Shown here in pieces: positions 10,969-22,550 of a stretch of 64,000 nt of DNA. Under the pieces are notes generated by a model. That model worked only from the letters and a program-made list of their open reading frames with translations. It ran no database searches and was not told the origin of the DNA. A program made the translations under genes and the position numbers. Position 1 is the first letter of the stretch, and each line of letters starts with the position of its first letter. Source of the stretch: Henricia sp. BOLD:AAB3569 (taxonomy: Eukaryota > Echinodermata > Asteroidea > Spinulosida > Echinasteridae); NCBI GenBank assembly GCA_037783545.1, contig JBBELK010000631.1:372001-436000 (forward strand), in the 5' to 3' direction.

Positions 10969-11600
10969 ATCGCAGTGTTTACGAGTATACTGCGAGCTTA
11001 CTACGGGTTACGAGTCAGTTACGAATTTGATACGTGCCTCGTACGAGTTGTCCCGAGTGTACTACAAGTTTTACGAGTTAAGCAGGCCTCCCACTGTGCG
11101 ATTTTTACCACGAATTGGGTACGATTAGCTACGATTTGCTACGATTGTGTGTAGAGTCTATGGACAGTCGTACCAAATCGTAGCTAATCGAACCTAATTC
11201 GTGGCCAAAATCGCACAGTGGGAGGCCTGCTTTAACTACGAGTTATTACGAATTACGCAGGAGTTTCCAAGTAAGTCACGAGTTCACTACGGGCTTTCCG
11301 AGCTTACTGCGAGTCAGTGGGGAGTGTGGCACAAGTTTGGTACGAGTTACCCGACTTCGGCATTTTGCGTGGGATTTGGCGCCAAACCACGAATAATTTT
11401 ACCGACTCTTGCAACTCGTGCTTGAAATTACTCGTAGACCAACTCGTACAACTCGTATCAAACTATACTGAAACTCGTGATACAGTGCTGTACGAGTTAG
11501 CTACGAGTTGTAATAGTGGCCTACGAGTTACACACGAGTTGCATGAGTTTGCTAAGAGTTGCACAAGTTTAGTGCGAGTGATTAGCAATTCGTGACCTTT
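10969..11600. repeat. Field of degenerate ACGAGT(T) words
   Basis: More than twenty copies of acgagt, gcgagt or cgagtt-like words occur over about 630 bp, all on the same strand, with irregular 8-25 bp spacing (for example ctacgagttacacacgagtt near 11521). They continue on both sides of the MITE at 11081-11231, which is therefore younger. There is no fixed period and no coding potential. Confidence 0.55.
11081..11231. mobile_element. Harbinger-like MITE with TTA target duplication
   Basis: This 151-bp element begins agcaggcctcccactgtgcg and ends cgcacagtgggaggcctgct, an exact inverted repeat over at least 20 bp that continues imperfectly inward. It is flanked on both sides by TTA (11078-11080 and 11232-11234), the target duplication typical of PIF/Harbinger elements. 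It is non-coding. Confidence 0.8.
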
Positions 11601-13029
11601 TCCACTAAGTCCTATTTTTGTGAAATGAACCCCTGGTGCCCAGCCTGCAACACCAAGTTTTCACCAGAGTGTTGCAAATCAATGACTCAACAGGAAAACA
11701 CTATATCTGTTTTAAAGGTAAACTACTAGTGCCTATACAAACATGGCATACAACTTAGGAAAAGCTGAAGTCCGATGCACTGACCACTGACATTCTTTTG
11801 CCACGCGTTGGCCCATCGCGGTGCTCGCGTGGTACATGTACTAAGTATAACTCACATAATAGGGGATAGGGGGACATCAAAATGGTGACACAGGTGAACA
11901 AAATAAAAATCTTATTGGTCATCGAAATGGAAATTATAACATAAAAAAGCAATGCCACGTACCCACTCTATAGCTCCTTGTATTTTTAAATGCCATATCC
12001 CACGACCGCGCGCCCATTGAAGTGGGGGCTATCTTAGACCATGGACCTACCTCCATGCTTAGACTTAGGCCTACAGCTTTTTATTATTGTTGTACCCCTT
12101 CCGCAGGAAAGCAAGTTGACAAAAAAAATTAAACCATTTGCCAGATGTATCGGTGCAAAGTGATAATAATATTTCCTTCACCAAACTGTACCTCCCTGGT
12201 TGAGTCAACATATAGAATTTTTAAAAAGAAATTCACCTTACTTTTGTGATGCTGATGCGGTTTCTCCTCAAATAAATCCAGGGGTTGACATGCGGGGATT
12301 ACAGAAAGGAATGACAGGCGTTGGTAAGCAGCCCTACATGACTCCCGGTCGTTCGAGGACAAGTCTGACCGCGCGTCTGCTAGTGCACGGTGACAGTTCA
12401 GGCACAAAAAAAGTTCGAAGAGTGGTACCGACTATAGCTGTATGGGCGTCCTCGAGTTGAAGGTTATAATCTGTGAGAGAACTGACACATCCTCCAATGG
12501 TCCCCGTTTCCAGTTCCCGCCCTTGAAAGCTCAGGATTTCATTAATCTGTGTGCAACTATTTTTAATGAAAGGCTGAATTTATCAAAATATCGCGGGGGC
12601 AAACTCGAAGACGGTGACTAACCCTTTTCTTTAGCGAAAGTATGACCGCCGGAACTCGATCTATAAATAGCAAACAGGTCTGATAAATGCGTCATTTCCT
12701 CTCCCTTTTCCTTTTTTTTTGCACTGCAGGTTCACAGTTACTTGGTTTCATAATTTTAGCATGGCGTAAATTCATTACAGAAATTAGCACTAATTATGTA
12801 ACATTTGCGTTGCCAAGGTTACTGGTTTTGCACTGAAATCGGCGAACCACCTGGGCGTCCAGATATGTGTTGACCCATCACTGATGTCAACTTCAAGTTA
12901 TCTTACAGTAGCTTACTATAATAGTGGTTTATTCGAAGTGCGAGACGTGGGGCTTTTTGCTGTCATTTCGTCCAGAGAAAAGAAAATTAGGGCAATTACA
13001 ACTGTCAAAATGGTGTCGCGCAACTTTAA

Positions 13030-13076
13030 CCCCCCCCCCCCCCCCCCCCCACCCCCCCCCCCCCCCCCCACCCCCC
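13030..13076. repeat. Poly-C tract (C21-A-C18-A-C6)
   Basis: An almost pure cytosine run on the plus strand, broken by two A residues, about 550 bp upstream of the start codon of the large plus-strand gene. The minus strand could form G-quadruplexes. Its exact length in an assembly is unreliable. Confidence 0.9.
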
Positions 13077-13630
13077 AAAAAAACGCGGTTGATCATAGCG
13101 ACCGTTTTGAACAGTCCGTTTGTTTGACGCGTGTATGGCCTTCTCCAGTGGACGAAATACCTCTGTCTCAGAAAGGCTTCCGAGACAGAAAAAAGAGCGA
13201 TTTGACAGGCGCACTGCACGCACCGCACCACAGACAAAATACGAGAAGTCAGACGTCCCGGGCAAGTCAAGGCAAGGCGCAAAAACGGCCGTATACAGGG
13301 TTGCCAAAATACAAAGTATTATGTTTTGCCGTTAAAATAAAGTAAATGCTTTACAAATTCGTTCGGAGAGAAAAAAACATCAAATTTGCTGAGATCCACG
13401 GTGTGCATTTGCGTAACAAATTAGTCGGGATGAATTTAAACAAGTCAGATGGCACTTCCAGAGCTCCGTACGTAGAACATGATGCAGGAAGTGAACAACG
13501 GACATGACGGACGCGACTTCTTTGTTCCGAGGTTTCTTGCACTTGTCAAAATAACATACTTTTCATAATTGTTAGCCTACATCATGTACATGTGTGTAAA
13601 CATCTCTTCCGGAATGCTTTGATGTAGGCT

Positions 13631-16600
13631 ATGGACCCCACGGGTGGTGAGAGCAGCAAGGATTATGGCAACAATGCGAGGTAATTTTTTGTTTTTGTCA
13701 TGTGTTTTGTTGGACTTCCACTTCCAGATAGATAGACATGTTTTTTTTTACAGAAATGATATGATTTATATAGGCTAGCTGCTTATAGGCCTACTTTCAG
13801 TAGTACTATTTTTATTCCTATCAAAAACGTGGCTCCAAACGGAATCTTTAACCAAGTCTTTTTACAGAAAATTGCATTTTTGGGTAAAATCAAAATCTCT
13901 ACACGTTCTACAACCTACCGCAGTGGTATTTTTCCATGCTGGCAGCTGCTGATCGAAAATTCCATCTTGTGTTTAAACAATGGGAAGTCGTATAACACAT
14001 CATTATTTCATTTCACTGCTTGGCTATTCGATCACTGAATTCTGATCTCCTGCATGCAGACTTGGCAGATTTATGTATTAACCACTACACAACCAAGCGG
14101 GTCAGTGTCGAATGGTCATTTCAAATCATTTAACAGTTTGTATGAGAAGGGACAAAAACGCCCCTGAAAGATTGCTAAAAAGCGAACCCAATCGCAGACA
14201 AATTTTCCTTTTTTTCTTGTCATAACAGGCCATCTGTCAAGAAAAGGAAACGAATTCGCATAAACGTCACCCAACTATCTGAAGAAGAGAAATACTGGCG
14301 AAAACGTTTTCTTGGACGCGAGAGGGCTCGTCGTTATCGAGAAAGAAAGAGAGAAATTAAGGGCGATGTTGCAAGACCCAAAGGCCGACCCAAGAACTCA
14401 CAAAATATAAAAACAGAAAGGTTGAGATTTTTGCTACCGTCGTCTGGTGTCTTGTACCGACAAGTTGTCGTCCATGTTAATGGAACGTCAGAAAACACCA
14501 CAGACTCCCCCGAGGTCCCTACCACTTCTTCCAATGAAACAAGGAGTCAAGACAATTTGTCCATTCTGACTTTGAAAAATGAAGGCGAATCATCAGTAAC
14601 GGTAACAGATCCGACGTCGCTTAAGAAAACAAATACTAACGGATTACAATCCTCATCGGCTAAGAAAGATCAAAAGCCTAGTTTAAGGGCCTCAAACCCT
14701 CCAGAAAAATGTGAAGCTTTGAGAAAGAGCAAGCGTTTGATTGCTAAACCTATAAACATGGCAGATTCACAAGAAGAAGACGGGACTTCCACTAACGCCC
14801 AGGAGTTGTCCCCAGCCAGTATTAAGCAAGAAATGCAGGAGGAGGAAAGTGACGAAAGTTCAACAAATGAAACTGGACGCAATGTTTCAATGCACACAGA
14901 TGGTAAAACATGCACAACCTCGGCAGATGGTGCCGAAAGTGATCAACAGGAGCTCACTAAAACTCTAACAAAGTCCAAAAAGACGATGTTTAAACAGCAA
15001 AATGTCAAAGACTTCATTAATTTTTTCCCTGTTGACGACAGTGGGTCTGTTGATACAGGGTCCTCGAGTGGGCTGCAAAAGCAAGTTGAAATTGTGCTCC
15101 AAGCGAGAAAATTAATATCTAAATCAAATCTTTCTGATTCGAGACCAAAACAGAGTTCCAATTGTCAAGATACTGAAGGAGAAAGGTCTGCAACAGAGCA
15201 GCTCGAAGCAAAAGGTGCTGATGGAAATGTATCAAAGCAGGAGTTGACTGAAAAGTCTGCGGAATCAGCCCCAACTCAAGCTTCAGCTCTTACGGAAGTC
15301 TCATTAAGCTCAGTACCAGCTGTGTCAGTTGTTTCAGAATCTGCATCTACTCAACACTTGGCTCAAGGAGAATTGCAAGTTCAACAGGCCTTATCAATTC
15401 CGCAGCACTCAAATCTTTTACAGCAGCAGACGTTAATCGGGGCTACTGCTGACGCTCAGACGCTTAACACCCTTGATCAAGCAAGCCTTTCCAGTGTTGT
15501 GAGTGCTGATGGAAAGTCCGACGTTAATAATATTTTAAACTTACCTGTCGTCAACTCTCCTAATTTACAAGGAAGTGGTCTAGGAGTGCAAGGTTTAGTT
15601 GGGAATACCGGATGTCAAGGGCTTCAAGGGGTTTCCGATCCACGACTCCTGCAACTCGTGGGTCTCCAAAATCCTAGCGGCGTTCAAAATGTTCCGAATC
15701 TTCTAGGACTAGGAGGACTTCAAGGGCTGACTTCTCTCCAAGGGGTTTTCGGGGGACTGCAAGGTCCCTCGGCAGCCTTAGCAAATCACACAGGTGTTGT
15801 TGGCCTTCAAGGAATCCAGAATCTCCAGGCCATCTCTGGCTTACAAGGAATACCCGGCTTCCATGCGATTACCGGCTTGCAAGGGCTTGTGAGTCTTCAA
15901 GGAATCCCTTCGTATCCAGGAATCCAGGGTCTCCAAGGTGTTGGCATTGCAGGCCCCCAACAGGTATCCCAAAGTCTGCAGGCTTTGGCAGCACTACAGG
16001 GAAACACTTACCTCCAAAATATCACAGGAGCTTCAGGTCTGATCGCGGGTCTTTCGAGTCAATCTGGGATCTTTAGCCAGCCTGGTCTTTTAGTACCTCT
16101 GAATCAAGACATAGGTAGTAATCAACCGGTAGCCAGCGACAAAGAAGAAAAGAAACAAGGTGATTCTGGTTTGACTTCAAGTGCAACTGAAGGCACGTCA
16201 TCATCTGAGTTAAAGAAAAACCAACTCGAACAGACGGTCGGTGAAGATAAAGAACAAAGGTGAAAATTTAACTTTGTTTCACATTTTTAAACGATTGTCT
16301 AACAATATTTAAATGTTCTTTGTTTTCTTAGAAAATGAGTGGGTAGGCCTACATGTACATGTTGAGTTTTTATAGATCAGGAAAAACAAGTTGAAATGCG
16401 TTATCCAATTTCCACCATTATCACTCTTTCTGGCTTTATGTCTGTGAATTTTAAATGGTACTGGATCTAAAACTGAAGGCAGAGCCGGGGTTTGGGAAAA
16501 GCCCAATGTGTAATGTTTTTTTTTTAAATGTAAAAATGCAAAATGCTCTGACTGAAAGACTGATGTACCGGTAACATATTTTATCGGTCAGCAATGTATA

Positions 16601-19600
16601 TGACTACCTCTTGTGGTAAGGCTGATTGCACCAGCCTCCGTAAGAGCCGCCAAGGCAGAGTGTGCCACTCTGCCTGAAATGCCCTCCTGGCCCCTGAGCT
16701 CCTGCACTGCTAGGGCTGTTTTGGAGACGCGCAGATCTAGAGATCAGGTCATCCCATGGTTCAATCGGGTTGAAAATCCACCAATATTGGGGGGCCCTTA
16801 ACTGCAGGATTCTCCTAGAAACACAAATTGTCACATTTCATTACTATGAGGAATGGAAATCTTTAAATTTGTTTAAACAGGTCCTGTTAGACCTGGAGAA
16901 AATCACTGAAGTGGAATAGTTTTGAAAGCCATTCCAAATCGATTGGTCGATCAGTGCCTTGTTATCCACAATTCACTGTATTCAACAAACGTCTGTTCTA
17001 ATCAAGATATTTTAAACTGCATAATTGAATCTCACTGATCTCCTTGACATTTTCATGGATTCCAGGTCACAACAAAACACCACTCCATGCTCGGAATGCA
17101 AGCCAGTTCCTTGTACATCAACACCATCGACACCCAAGACGCCGCAGGCCCACAAGGGTCGCTCCAGGCGTAAGCAAGCTAGCCCAAGGTGCATCTCAAA
17201 GCAGTGGAGTCTGTCCTTTGACTCTGAAGAGATGGAAAACGAAGGACAGGAAGGTAATGAATATACACGGAGTCCCTTAAAGCCTGTACAAAGGATTCGC
17301 AATATCCCAACATTTTAATCAACCATTTGACCAGGAAAACTCATATGGAAGATAGTTTCTGGTTTTTGTTTTTGCTGCGACTCAGCTCTGCCAAAAATAT
17401 ATTTTACACTGTGCATGTACATGTACCTTGAAATTTTCTTGAATTTAAACAGTTTAAGCTTGCCTAACTGAATGGTTAGGTTGTCAAGGTTAAAGTTCGA
17501 TATAAGATTTGCAATGACCCAAGATTTTTGTGATTCTTCCCGAGATGGTATCTTTGTATAAGAAAACACTAATTGAAGATATAAATGAGTGTGCACATGC
17601 ATTTTGTTTTTACAAGGGTGCCCCCATATAAGCAAATACTACATGTAGGTCCCTGACTACGTGGTATTATAACTTCGTTTTCTGTACAGTGTGGTCAGGG
17701 AACCATCTTAAATAGGATGGCGGCTTTGCACAATTTTTTGAAAGCATTGACACAGGTTTTTTGTTTTCTCGGAAAATGGATGAGGTACTGAGCTGACGTA
17801 TCTACAGCTCAGTATGGAGATAATGCTGTTTGTAACAGTTTTCCAATCCTGTAATTCCATCTTTCAAGATACTGATTATAATATTAGTCACAACTTTTAT
17901 TTTCAGAAAGCAGCTCTGGAGAAGCAGGCCAACAGGAACGTACAATGTGTGCAAAGGGCATTGACGCTGAGCTAGCAAGCACCTCATTGATGGAATCCAC
18001 CGGAAGCTCTGCATCTAAGGCACTCACCGAGACCCCAAGGCCAGGGGCTAAACTCTCCAAGAAGGTGGAAGAATTGATGAGGTGAGAAATTGTAAAGGAT
18101 AAGGCCTCGTTAGGTAGGGGCTGTCCAAAGTTGTCGACATTTTCTCGGTTCTACAGAGAGTATTTTTCATGACTCCCTTCACTCCCAAAATACTTGTATT
18201 CACTACCATGAAATGTCAACATTTTGCAGTGCAAGTGAAGTCCTTGTGTCCCTCAACCTCCCACCCCCCCCACCCCCCCAATCCCCTCCACCTCCCCTTC
18301 CTACGCTTTGTAAAACCGTGAAAATGTTGACAACTTTGGACAGCCCCTGATACTAATGCATCAATTCCAACTTTATAAACGAAGTAAAAAACATAGGATT
18401 TCATAAAATGTTTTTGCAAAAATGTGACTTGTGCTTGAAATGTTTGATTTCTTGTGTTTTTCTTATAAAAATTCTGACTAAAGAATTTAAAAAATAAAAA
18501 AATTAAAACAAACCTAAGAAATCAAACATTCCAAGCGATTTTGTCCGAGATACATAAAAATCCGACTTCATAAGAGAATACGTCGGGGAGAATGCATATT
18601 AATTCTTCTCATAGTCTCAGGGAAGCACTGATGTGCTAATCAAGTTACAGTAAAGCAAAACCTAACCTAATGAATAAAAAAGGTAATTTATCCAAGGTTT
18701 TGCTGTATTTATGAGGGTGCTTTCCCAATTCTGGTATGGATACTTCCTTCCTTCTTGCAGTGCCACCAAGCCTTGCCAACTCAACATCCATTGCTCCACA
18801 TCAGCAGAACTAGCAGATGATGAATCTCCTTCCCCACAGACCTGGAGGAGGTTTCTAGAGAGAGAGAAACAGCGAAGTGATCGTCTTCGAGAGGTTGAAG
18901 AGCAGTTGGCTAAGCTACAGGCAATGACTTGGCAGTGGCAGGTTGCAAGGTAGGAAGTTTTTCGTAGTGTCTCGGGAAAGCGAAGTATACAGTGCTAATA
19001 TACGTCGGGTAAGGGCAAAACAAACCCTAATTAATATTTGAATTAGTTGTTTTCATTTTATTTTCTAAATGCAGCAGCAAATCTTTGGTCTCCACGGCAA
19101 CTCAGACAGACATAGACTGGCGTCCTGGTCCTCAGCATGAACGAGTTCCCAGTCCTCGGCAAGCAGCCCAAATTGAGGAGAGTTGGCCGAGTATGGTTGA
19201 AGCGACCGACCAAACGGAGGCAAAATACATGATTCATGGCCAGATACAACAGAGAGTTGTCACAAGGTTAGTACAGTTAATGATAATTGCAGGATTGTGA
19301 AAATTATCTCAGGAAGACATCCAGAATGTAGAAAGATGACATTTTGCACTGAATATGTAGTCATCCTGCAATAAATTATCTAAGGATCTCAACAAGTCTA
19401 ATGGCACTTACAGAGCTATGTAGTACTGCAAAAGGAGTACACGAAGGAGTTTTCTGCGACAACGTCATTCTTTGCCCATTTTCCGGACAAAATGGTGGCG
19501 CCCATGTTACACGGTGTGCTGCAAGTGAAGCTTGTGTCTGAACTTTGTGAAGCTTGTATCGCAAGGTATAGACTGCCGAAGTGAATACGTCATCTTTTGT

Positions 19601-21587
19601 TAGTTGCCTAGACAATGGCTCTATACTAAAAATCACTGAACCGTGTCCCTGTGCTTTTTGCAATGGTACTTTTTCTGACGGCCATGATGTCTATAGCCAA
19701 TTACCATGGCAACCCACGTCACACTTCGGCTTTCTGTTGATAATTTGAACCTTATTTTTTTTCCTTTTTCTGGACAGTTCTGGGGACTCTCACATCAGGA
19801 ATTTGTCCAGAGATGGCAGCCAGCACGAGGCAGAATTAGCAGACCCAATTCCAGTAATTATTGACGACCCACACAGGTCGTCTGATGATAACCAATCCCC
19901 ACCTCAAGCCAGCTCAGATACCGAAACCAGAATAATCAACAGACCTTATAACATCTGCATGCACTCATTCAATAAGAGGAAGAAAACCAGACATGCTCCT
20001 TGGCCTGTGCGACCTTTAGTTCCCCAGCAGGCAGCTCCAACATTCAGAGATGATCATCAGGGCTGTTCAGATCAGGAAAGCAAGGAAAGTGGAAATTTGT
20101 TTTCAGAATCTTTCGAAAATCTTCCGAATATGCCACTTCAGAGTGACACAAAGTACGTACTTCAAGTTGTTCCTCAAAATTACAGCGATAATAGCTATGT
20201 TGCAGAAGTAAGTGAAGCGTCTGAAATGGTCTACAACAATGGTCAAGATCACTCTATCCAAATTCCTAGTTTACTTTCTGAAAGTTCCGGAGATGGTTAT
20301 CCAAGTCCAATGCAAGGAGCACACGTTAACAGTGGGTTGGGTGTTCCTCCCTGGGAGGCGCAAGGTCTGTCTAGGGTCGAGAGGAATCGTATCCGAGCTA
20401 GGGAGGGTATGAGGCGACACAGAGAGAAGCTTCGACAGGCTAAACTGGCCAGCAAAATCTGGTGGAACCAGTGTGTTAAACTGGATAATGTGTCTTGCGG
20501 AGAACCATCTTCTTCAAAGGTCAGATCAAAAAAATTGAAGACATCTGGCTGCATATCTGGGAGAACACCTAGAATTGTGGATGGTGGAAAAATCAACAGA
20601 GCATCAGGGAAACAGAAGGCCACTTCTGAGATGTTTGAAGCAGGTCCGTCTCTTATGGGTTTTCAGAAGAAACCTTTTGCGGTTTTGGCACAAGTTGCAG
20701 TCAGTGCCGAAACTAATTTAAACATTAAGCAAGAAGTCCTTGAGTCTCCTACTGTCGGAATAGAAACCAACCAAGTGGAATTTCCTCCATGCCTATCCAG
20801 TTCAGAATTTGACATAAGGTCACAACAGTATCCTACTTCGCAAGAAGAAACTAAAAGTTCCCCAAATCTTGAGAATGTCGGTGGTGGTGGCAGTTTTGCG
20901 AGGAAGGTGGAACATATCGATTTCACACAGGAACCTTTCAGAAGCATGAGCCTACAGGAGCGGAACCGCATCCGAGCTCGCGAGGGTATGAGGCGATATC
21001 GAGAACGTCTGAAACAGACACGAGAGTCATCTCTACAGGCTTATAAAATGGGAAAATCAGGCAGAGGAAGAGGTGGTCGGATGACGACCACTGGCAGGGG
21101 TGTTTGTAAAACTTCTCCTGCGATTAACACGGTCCCTGCAGCAGAACACTTAGCCGAGTTGGCCAAAAGACATTCAAATACTTTGGTTTCGTATTCTGAA
21201 AGTGTGGAACGTAACAAAAAGGAGGTCCGAAAGCGAAAACGTGCCGCTTCGTTGCAAGCACGACAAAAGTCGAATAGCGGTCATCAGGGGAACGCAGATA
21301 AAAATCCCGTTCAGGCATTCGGGATTGACTCAAAAGGACATTCTTCAGACTCTGGAAGCTACAAGCAAGGTCCCGTTGTCTTCAAAACTGAACCATCGCT
21401 CTTTGGAGACCCTGAACAAACGACTCAAGACCCCGTGAGCGAAGAGATAACGTACCCGGCAGTCACTCGGCAGAGAATGCCCGCATCTATGCTCCAAGGA
21501 TCAACCGCAGCAGTCAGCATCTCGGATGAGTGTCCTGATAACGTGGAGATGAAATTCATCAAGGAAGAGCAAGGGCATTCTGACTGA
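13631..21587 (+). CDS. Large nuclear-type protein with triple basic box, AT-hook-like motif and LQG repeats
   Basis: Seven exons join in phase to 1544 residues: 13631-13680, 14229-16259, 17066-17253, 17907-18081, 18761-18949, 19075-19266 and 19778-21587. The exon 2 reading frame meets a TGA at 16261, but that TGA overlaps the donor (caaag-gtgaaa), so the protein continues. A 20-residue basic box occurs three times: GRERARRYRERKREIKG at 46-62, RNRIRAREGMRRHREKLRQ from 1144 and RNRIRAREGMRRYRERLKQ from 1337. An AT-hook-like KGRPKNS follows the first (68-74). Residues about 462-612 hold eleven LQG tripeptides. Exon 5 has a charged coiled-coil-like helix (about 845-875) and exon 6 a TQT motif (887-889) of the dynein-light-chain type. 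SUMO-consensus sites are IKQE (215, 1258), FKTE (1477) and IKEE (1536). I infer a DNA-binding regulator; the family is unknown to me. Phase agreement over six junctions makes the gene model strong. Confidence 0.8.
16590..17000 (-). repeat. Dispersed repeat family R, copy 1 (inverted)
   Basis: An inverted copy of a roughly 350-400-bp sequence also found at 21950, 27950, 30580 and, truncated, 48045. Diagnostic words here are ggctgattgcaccagcctcc, ctcctgcactgctagggctg and gatcagtgccttgttatcca. It lies in intron 2 of the nuclear-protein gene. It has no ORF. Its class (SINE or DNA element) is not clear. Confidence 0.65.
19562..19735. mobile_element. MITE-like dispersed repeat, family B copy 2
   Basis: Starts agactgccgaagtgaatacg and ends cccacgtcacacttcggctt, so the two ends are inverted relatives. 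The interior ctgaaccgtgtccctgtgct is shared with the copy at 3930-4125. It is intronic, in the last intron of the nuclear-protein gene. Confidence 0.65.
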
Positions 21588-21772
21588 GGAGAAAATTGGT
21601 CACATGGACAGATGTGTCGATATCAGGTATTGTGTAAAGAAGTCATTATTGAAAAAGTTTGGGTTTTTTTCTGAAAGGAGGTTTGCACTTGGGTTATTCT
21701 AAGTCTGTCCACACTACGAGAGACACTTCACAACCAGGATTATATCTCTGTACAAGAGCTTTTTTTTCACTC

Positions 21773-21778
21773 AATAAA
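21773..21778 (+). promoter_or_regulatory. Polyadenylation signal AATAAA
   Basis: A canonical AATAAA lies about 190 bp after the stop codon of the nuclear-protein gene, in an AT-rich context, and is the first such hexamer downstream. It probably ends the 3' UTR. Confidence 0.6.
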
Positions 21779-21949
21779 AGAAAGCATACAGCATTCCTTT
21801 TGTAATAAGGAAATTAATATTTCGGCAATGCTAGTGCTACTATTTTTTGGAATTCAATGTTGGCATCTCTGTAGTTACCTCTTATTAACAAGTTTTTACT
21901 GAGTATATTTGACTCTTATTTTGATCTGCTCTTCCCAGAAAGAAATGCT

Positions 21950-22320
21950 ATTTTCTTAAACGTTTGTAGAATACAGTGATTGTATGGATAACAAGGCACT
22001 GATCAACCAATCACTTTGAAATCGCTTTCAAAACTGTTCTGATTTAGTGATTTCATCCAAATCCAGGTGGAAGTATTCTAACAAAGTTATTCCCACAGCA
22101 ATGAAATCTCCTGTTTCTGGGAGAATCCTGTAGAGCTCTCAGAAAATGTTGTTTCAACTGTGTGGGATCAGCTGACCTTTAGAGCTGCACATCGCGAAAA
22201 CAGCCCTAGAAGTGCAGGAGCTCAGGAATGCACTTCAGGCAGAGTGGCGCACCCTGCCTCAGTGGCTCTTACAGATCACAAGCTGGTGCAGTCGGTCTTG
22301 ACACCTATAAAATGTGTTGC
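21950..22320 (+). repeat. Dispersed repeat family R, copy 2
   Basis: A plus-oriented copy running from ttttcttaaacgtttgtaga through ttattcccacagcaatgaaa and agccctagaagtgcaggagc to ccctgcctcagtggctctta. It lies just after the polyadenylation signal of the nuclear-protein gene. It aligns by eye to copies at 16590 (inverted), 27950 and 30580. Confidence 0.7.
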
Positions 22321-22403
22321 ATCTCTCATCCTTGTTGATCTTTCATTCAGCGTATAATTTACGTTTCTGTTTTATTTTTTAACCATATACATCTGAGCAG
22401 GCA

Positions 22404-22550
22404 GCTCTTCTATGGCTGTCGGAAAGCATGGCCTGGACTGTTTCTCGTTCCTGGAAGATTTTGTGGAGACGAAGAAGCCGTCATACTGATAGCCAAGACT
22501 TTGAACCACAAGGATCATGCTAGCTTCAGTGAAGCATTGTTATACCCAAG
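22404..22550 (+). other. Possible orphan coding exon
   Basis: After a T-rich tract and a ctgagcag acceptor-like site, about 147 bp are open in one frame (reading LFYGCRKAWPGLFLVPG and on to ALLYPR) up to a good donor, cccaag-gtagga. A second frame reads FSFLEDFVETKKPSY and then stops. Either could be a terminal or internal exon of an unseen gene or an alternative 3' exon of the upstream gene. No family was recognised and no partner exon was found. Confidence 0.2.

Larger units (their letters stand above)
10606..13630. other. Intergenic region between the Ig gene and the divergent nuclear-protein gene
   Basis: The two flanking genes are transcribed away from each other, so this 3 kb should hold both promoters and at least one 5' non-coding exon of the Ig gene. 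It contains the ACGAGT field with its MITE and a poly-C tract. I could not place a TATA box or start site with confidence for either gene. In 11600-13020 and 13080-13630 I see no conserved coding exon. Confidence 0.55.

Noticed and set aside
12884..13345. Proline-run ORF spanning the poly-C tract
   Set aside because: The open frame exists only because the C run encodes prolines and its complement glycines in several frames; no domain and no codon pattern.
16261..16263. TGA as the real end of a 613-codon protein from exon 2 of the nuclear-protein gene
   Set aside because: The stop overlaps a consensus donor and all five following exons, including one with the same basic box, join in phase.
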